A program made the position numbers and the translations under genes. 64,000 nucleotides of DNA from Neobacillus bataviensis LMG 21833 (GTDB lineage Bacteria; Bacillota; Bacilli; Bacillales; Cytobacillaceae): assembly GCF_000307875.1 (NCBI RefSeq), contig NZ_AJLS01000057.1, positions 1 to 64,000 on the forward strand, written 5' to 3'. Under the pieces are notes generated by a model that was not told where the DNA came from, did not search any database, and saw only the letters and a list, made by a program, of their open reading frames with translations. Numbering within the stretch: position 1 is the first letter of the stretch; each line of letters starts with the position of its first letter. Shown piece after piece: positions 63,948 through 64,000 of the stretch.

Positions 63948-64000
63948 GATCCAAACTAAAAAAATCGACGGAATAATTTTGTTTAATTATTTTTACTAAA

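Noticed and set aside
1-64000. CRISPR array
   Set aside because: No regularly spaced direct repeats of 25-40 bp with unique spacers were seen, and no cas gene is present.

Overview
The window looks like a chromosomal stretch of a low-GC Bacillaceae (Bacillus/Neobacillus type). The evidence is a ComK-family competence regulator, Bacillus-style strong ribosome-binding sites with frequent TTG/GTG starts, YmaF, a YpmR-like SGNH hydrolase, gamma-glutamyltranspeptidase and AT-rich spacers. The genus cannot be fixed from the sequence alone.

Layout. (1) About 1.3-39.7 kb is a decayed and repeatedly reshuffled defence island. It starts with a MazG-like pyrophosphohydrolase coupled to a nuclease-helicase (DUF2075 type), twin DGQHR (DndB-like) proteins and ComK. 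An unusual selenocysteine tRNA gene follows, next to a tyrosine recombinase broken by an amber codon. Next come DUF4238 and HEPN-like genes, a second MazG/HNH/DUF2075 module, a HEPN-like gene behind a strongly structured leader RNA, and a third HEPN-like gene. Remains of a phage/plasmid primase-helicase and of a second integrase lead into a restriction-modification block: Vsr, HTH protein, an AlwI-type endonuclease fused to a GyrB-like TOPRIM region, a small possible B3-like protein, a C5 methyltransferase and a frameshifted second Vsr. The island ends with two GHKL-ATPase operons separated by an HNH gene, an AIPR-type protein and a controller-like regulator. (2) 39.9-49.7 kb is mostly ordinary chromosome: DUF4236 protein, gamma-glutamyltranspeptidase, a sigma-54 regulon (PAS/AAA+ activator, ureohydrolase, NCS1 permease) and YmaF. 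(3) 49.9-55.4 kb is a zinc-peptidase-like gene cut in two by a 4,255-bp cassette. The cassette has IS21-like terminal inverted repeats and a 7-bp target duplication, no recognisable transposase, and carries a Nudix gene plus a tightly coupled pair of glycine-rich membrane proteins. (4) 55.6-64 kb is chromosomal: small hypotheticals, an AraC regulator divergent from a membrane protein, etfB-etfA, a SAM methyltransferase and an SGNH hydrolase.

How it fits together. Many island genes are classic anti-phage parts: PD-(D/E)XK-helicases, HEPN RNases, restriction-modification, GHKL ATPases and AIPR. The island also contains relics of its own genes: a DGQHR fragment at 1.12 kb, a methyltransferase 3' end at 32.8 kb, and duplicated MazG, DUF2075, Vsr and GHKL genes. 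This points to repeated gain, duplication and loss at one hot spot. The strongest candidates for undescribed biology are the AlwI-GyrB fusion, the transposase-less cassette with its two-gene membrane system, the structured RNA/HEPN pair, and the AIPR/controller/GHKL three-gene locus. All functional statements are inferences from sequence and family knowledge; no database search was run.
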